Both the position numbers and the translations under genes were made by a program. The notes beneath the pieces were generated by a model. The model saw only the letters and a program-made list of their open reading frames with translations. It was not told the origin of the DNA and made no database searches. Of a stretch of 64,000 bases of DNA, positions 61,981 to 64,000 are shown piece after piece. How positions within the stretch are numbered: the first letter of the stretch is position 1; each line of letters begins with the position of its first letter. Source of the stretch: Neobacillus driksii (GTDB lineage: Bacteria > Bacillota > Bacilli > Bacillales > Cytobacillaceae). The stretch covers positions 62,001 to 126,000 of the forward strand of contig NZ_JACCBX010000017.1 of assembly GCF_013409995.1 (NCBI RefSeq), read 5' to 3'.

Positions 61981-62688
61981 ATGAAACTAGTAACATGGAA
62001 TGCAGCAATGAGATTCCGCGATAAGATTGAAGAAGTATTCCCCTATATGGCCGACATTATTGTTATTCCAGAATGTGAAGCACCTGAAAAATGGAGGAAT
62101 AGCAGTAATCTGCAAGCACTTACTCAGTTTCTATGGTATGGAGACAATTTAAACAAGGGGATTGGCATCGCGACCTTAAATGATTCCTATCATATCGAAC
62201 TTCATCCTGCTTACAATAGGGAATTCCGCTATATCATTCCGTTGAAGGTTACTGGTAAAGACGATTTTATTTTACTTGCGATTTGGTCTCAAAATTCCAA
62301 ACCACAATTCAATAGTTACATAGGACAAATCTATCTCGCTTTAAAATATTATGAAACTTTGCTGAAAAAGCCATGTGTTATCATTGGGGATTGGAACAGC
62401 AATAAGATATTCGATCATTTTAAAAGGGTAGGGACCCATTCAGATGTTGTGGAGCTACTAAAGAACGAGGGCATTAAAAGTGCTTACCATATGTATTTCA
62501 ATGAAGAACACGGGGAGGAGACAATCCCGTCTCATTTTTTTAGAAAGGCACAGTCTAGCCCTTTTCATATTGATTTTTTGTTTGCTTCAGAACTCATTCT
62601 CTCTAGATTAAAACATTTTGAAATTGGAACTTATGAAAAATGGATTAAATTCAGCGACCACGTCCCGTTATGCGCTGTATTTGATTAG
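61981..62688 (+). CDS. Endonuclease/exonuclease/phosphatase-family protein
   Basis: The 235-residue protein has the four-layer fold motifs of the EEP superfamily: LVTWNAAMRF (Asn), IVIPECEAP (metal Glu), VIIGDWNSN (Asp and Asn) and FSDHVPLCAVF at the end (Asp-His pair). It has no signal peptide. It could be a nuclease or a phosphodiesterase acting on small molecules. ATG follows GGAGGACTACGG. It stands alone and converges on the MATE gene, with a shared terminator in between. Confidence 0.85.
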   Translation: MKLVTWNAAMRFRDKIEEVFPYMADIIVIPECEAPEKWRNSSNLQALTQFLWYGDNLNKGIGIATLNDSYHIELHPAYNREFRYIIPLKVTGKDDFILLAIWSQNSKPQFNSYIGQIYLALKYYETLLKKPCVIIGDWNSNKIFDHFKRVGTHSDVVELLKNEGIKSAYHMYFNEEHGEETIPSHFFRKAQSSPFHIDFLFASELILSRLKHFEIGTYEKWIKFSDHVPLCAVFD

Positions 62689-62720
62689 TAAGGGCAATAG
62701 GGAGTACTGAAAGCCAAAAA

Positions 62721-62747
62721 AGGGCCAATTATCATCAAATTGGCCCT
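62721..62747 (-). terminator. Bidirectional terminator
   Basis: A perfect ten-base stem AGGGCCAATT / AATTGGCCCT has a seven-base loop between two convergent genes. The run of T's lies on the minus strand (AAAAAA before the stem on the plus strand), so it mainly ends the MATE transcript. Confidence 0.8.
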
Positions 62748-62776
62748 AACCCTACATTCATTAAGAGTCTTATTAT

Positions 62777-64000
62777 TTAAACATGAACCGAAGTTGCCTG
62801 TGGTATAGATACATTTTTACTTTGAGCTGAGTTCCATTTGTAAAAGAAGTACCTTAAAGCATTGGTTAATCCTTGAAAAACAATTAAGCTTGAAAAAGCG
62901 ATCCACGCACCTGTCTGTCCTAAATCAAACACCTGTGTTAGTAGAATGGTACAAGGAATGAAGAAAATCCAGTTTAGCACCAAGGCTGCCCGAGAAAGGA
63001 AGGTGGTATCACCAACACCCCTTAATCCTCCGGCAAAAATGATGTTAGCCCCACTAAAGAGCTGAATAAAGGAAGCTAAATGAATCAGAGAAATGGCTGT
63101 TACTACTACCGCTGTTTCAGATGTATAGAGTTTCGCGACAGGCTCGGCAAACAAGAATAAACATACGGAAAATAATGCCATGAATCCCAAACCAAGATAA
63201 ACTGTCACTAACCCGAACTTCTTCGCTTCTAGCGGTCTGCCTCTTCCAATCGCTTGCCCAATTCCAACAGTAGAAGCAGCCCCGAATCCATTTGCCGGCA
63301 TAAAACCGAAGGACAGGATATTTAAAGCAATTTCATTGGCCGCAATGGCCACTGTGCCAAGACGGGTAATACAGGCAGTAAACACTAGCATTCCTATGCT
63401 GTTAGATAATTCTGTAATTCCCAGCTTCGAACCTTCAAACAATAGTAACCGAACTTGTGCTAGCTCCATTCGTACCCAAGAACGGGTAAAATATTTTTCG
63501 TTGTAAGAACGGAAATACACAAAGAGATTCAAAAGCAGGGTAATCCCTTCGGCCACCACCATACTCCAGCCTGCTCCCTGCAATCCTAAGTTAGGGAAGC
63601 CAAACTTTCCATAGGCGAGAACATAAGTGAATATTACCACCATAACACTGTTAATGATGGAGATATTCATCGGTGTACGTGTATCCCCGGTGGCTCTCAT
63701 GTAGGCGTAGAAAAGAATATTAAAAACAGTGAACATCATAGCGTACATTCGCACTTGAACATAAGAAGAACCTAATTCGAGAATGGTATCGTTTGAACCC
63801 ATTACTTCCAAAATAAAATGCGGAAACACAAAGCTGACACCAAATAACAGTATGGTCTGAAAGGCTGCTAGAACAATGGCAATCTGCATTCGTTGATTGC
63901 CAAGTTTCATATTCTTAGAGCCGTAATTTTGAGCAACCAAGTAGTTGATAGCTCCTTGGTTTCCGGAAAAAATGGCCCATAAATTGTACATCAAAATGTT
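62777..64000 (-). CDS. MATE-family multidrug/Na+ efflux transporter, 5-prime end outside window
   Basis: At least 407 residues are present, with about eleven predicted helices; MATE proteins usually have twelve and about 450 residues. The reading frame is open to the right edge, so the first helix and the start lie beyond it. Family features are NQGAINYLVAQNYGSKN in the first repeat and VGIGQAIGRGRPLEAKKFG in the second. It exports cationic compounds by Na+ or H+ antiport. The true start cannot be seen. Confidence 0.9.
   Translation of the reverse strand, partial: NILMYNLWAIFSGNQGAINYLVAQNYGSKNMKLGNQRMQIAIVLAAFQTILLFGVSFVFPHFILEVMGSNDTILELGSSYVQVRMYAMMFTVFNILFYAYMRATGDTRTPMNISIINSVMVVIFTYVLAYGKFGFPNLGLQGAGWSMVVAEGITLLLNLFVYFRSYNEKYFTRSWVRMELAQVRLLLFEGSKLGITELSNSIGMLVFTACITRLGTVAIAANEIALNILSFGFMPANGFGAASTVGIGQAIGRGRPLEAKKFGLVTVYLGLGFMALFSVCLFLFAEPVAKLYTSETAVVVTAISLIHLASFIQLFSGANIIFAGGLRGVGDTTFLSRAALVLNWIFFIPCTILLTQVFDLGQTGAWIAFSSLIVFQGLTNALRYFFYKWNSAQSKNVSIPQATSVHV

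Noticed and set aside
1-64000. CRISPR arrays, tRNA, rRNA, riboswitches, prophage
   Set aside because: No regularly spaced repeats, tRNA-like cloverleaf, rRNA stretches, known riboswitch cores or phage structural genes were noticed on reading; a covariance-model scan would be needed to exclude small RNAs.

Overview
The window looks like chromosomal DNA of a low-GC, spore-former-type Bacillaceae (Bacillus/Neobacillus-like). The grounds are the strong AGGAGG-type ribosome binding sites with frequent TTG/GTG starts, CcpA cre boxes, a YesM/YesN-type two-component system, DUF624 (YesL-like) and BglG-type PTS regulators, and the low GC content. No rRNA, tRNA, CRISPR array or phage was seen.

Layout. 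1-1012 (-): a lipoprotein gene broken by an in-frame TAG and running off the left edge. 1486-18274 (+): sugar locus A, with an AraC regulator, a CUT1 ABC importer behind a perfect cre box, four Gfo/Idh/MocA oxidoreductases, one DUF993 protein, four TIM-barrel isomerase/epimerase-like proteins, a predicted cytoplasmic alpha/alpha-toroid protein and a D-2-hydroxyacid dehydrogenase. 18414-20770: a decayed island with the C-terminal scrap of a TNT-like toxin, its probable immunity gene, small orphan genes, an IS3-family remnant and a frameshifted small gene. 21300-24694: a membrane coiled-coil protein, a small minus-strand gene and a NERD-helicase. 25198-30945: an ascorbate-type PTS locus (BglG-type regulator with fused IIA, IIB, a frameshifted IIC, then full-length transketolase) behind a cre box. 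31303-40764: sugar locus B, with histidine kinase/response regulator, SBP, TIM-barrel protein, two permeases, an FAD oxidoreductase and a secreted DUF4127 protein. 41294-57886: locus C for an amino-sugar-like substrate, with NanE, TIM-barrel protein, SBP and two permeases, cytosolic DUF4127, AAC(3)-family protein, four Gfo/Idh/MocA proteins, ROK kinase, RpiR regulator, DUF624 protein and MFS carrier. 58295-64000: ordinary chromosomal genes ending in a MATE transporter cut by the right edge.

How it fits together. Three binding-protein-dependent importers bring in oligosaccharides or glycosides. All three lack their own ATPase, so they probably share an MsmX/MsmK-type ATPase encoded elsewhere. 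Inside the cell there are eight Gfo/Idh/MocA dehydrogenases and six TIM-barrel isomerase-like proteins, but I see no recognisable glycoside hydrolase. This is the gene content expected of an oxidation / beta-elimination / hydration / reduction route of glycoside breakdown, as known for levoglucosan and 3-keto-glycosides, rather than classical hydrolysis. The substrates cannot be read from the sequence. The least understood parts are the two DUF4127 paralogues (one secreted, one cytosolic), the toroid protein at 12601 and the Gfo-DUF993-TIM trio.
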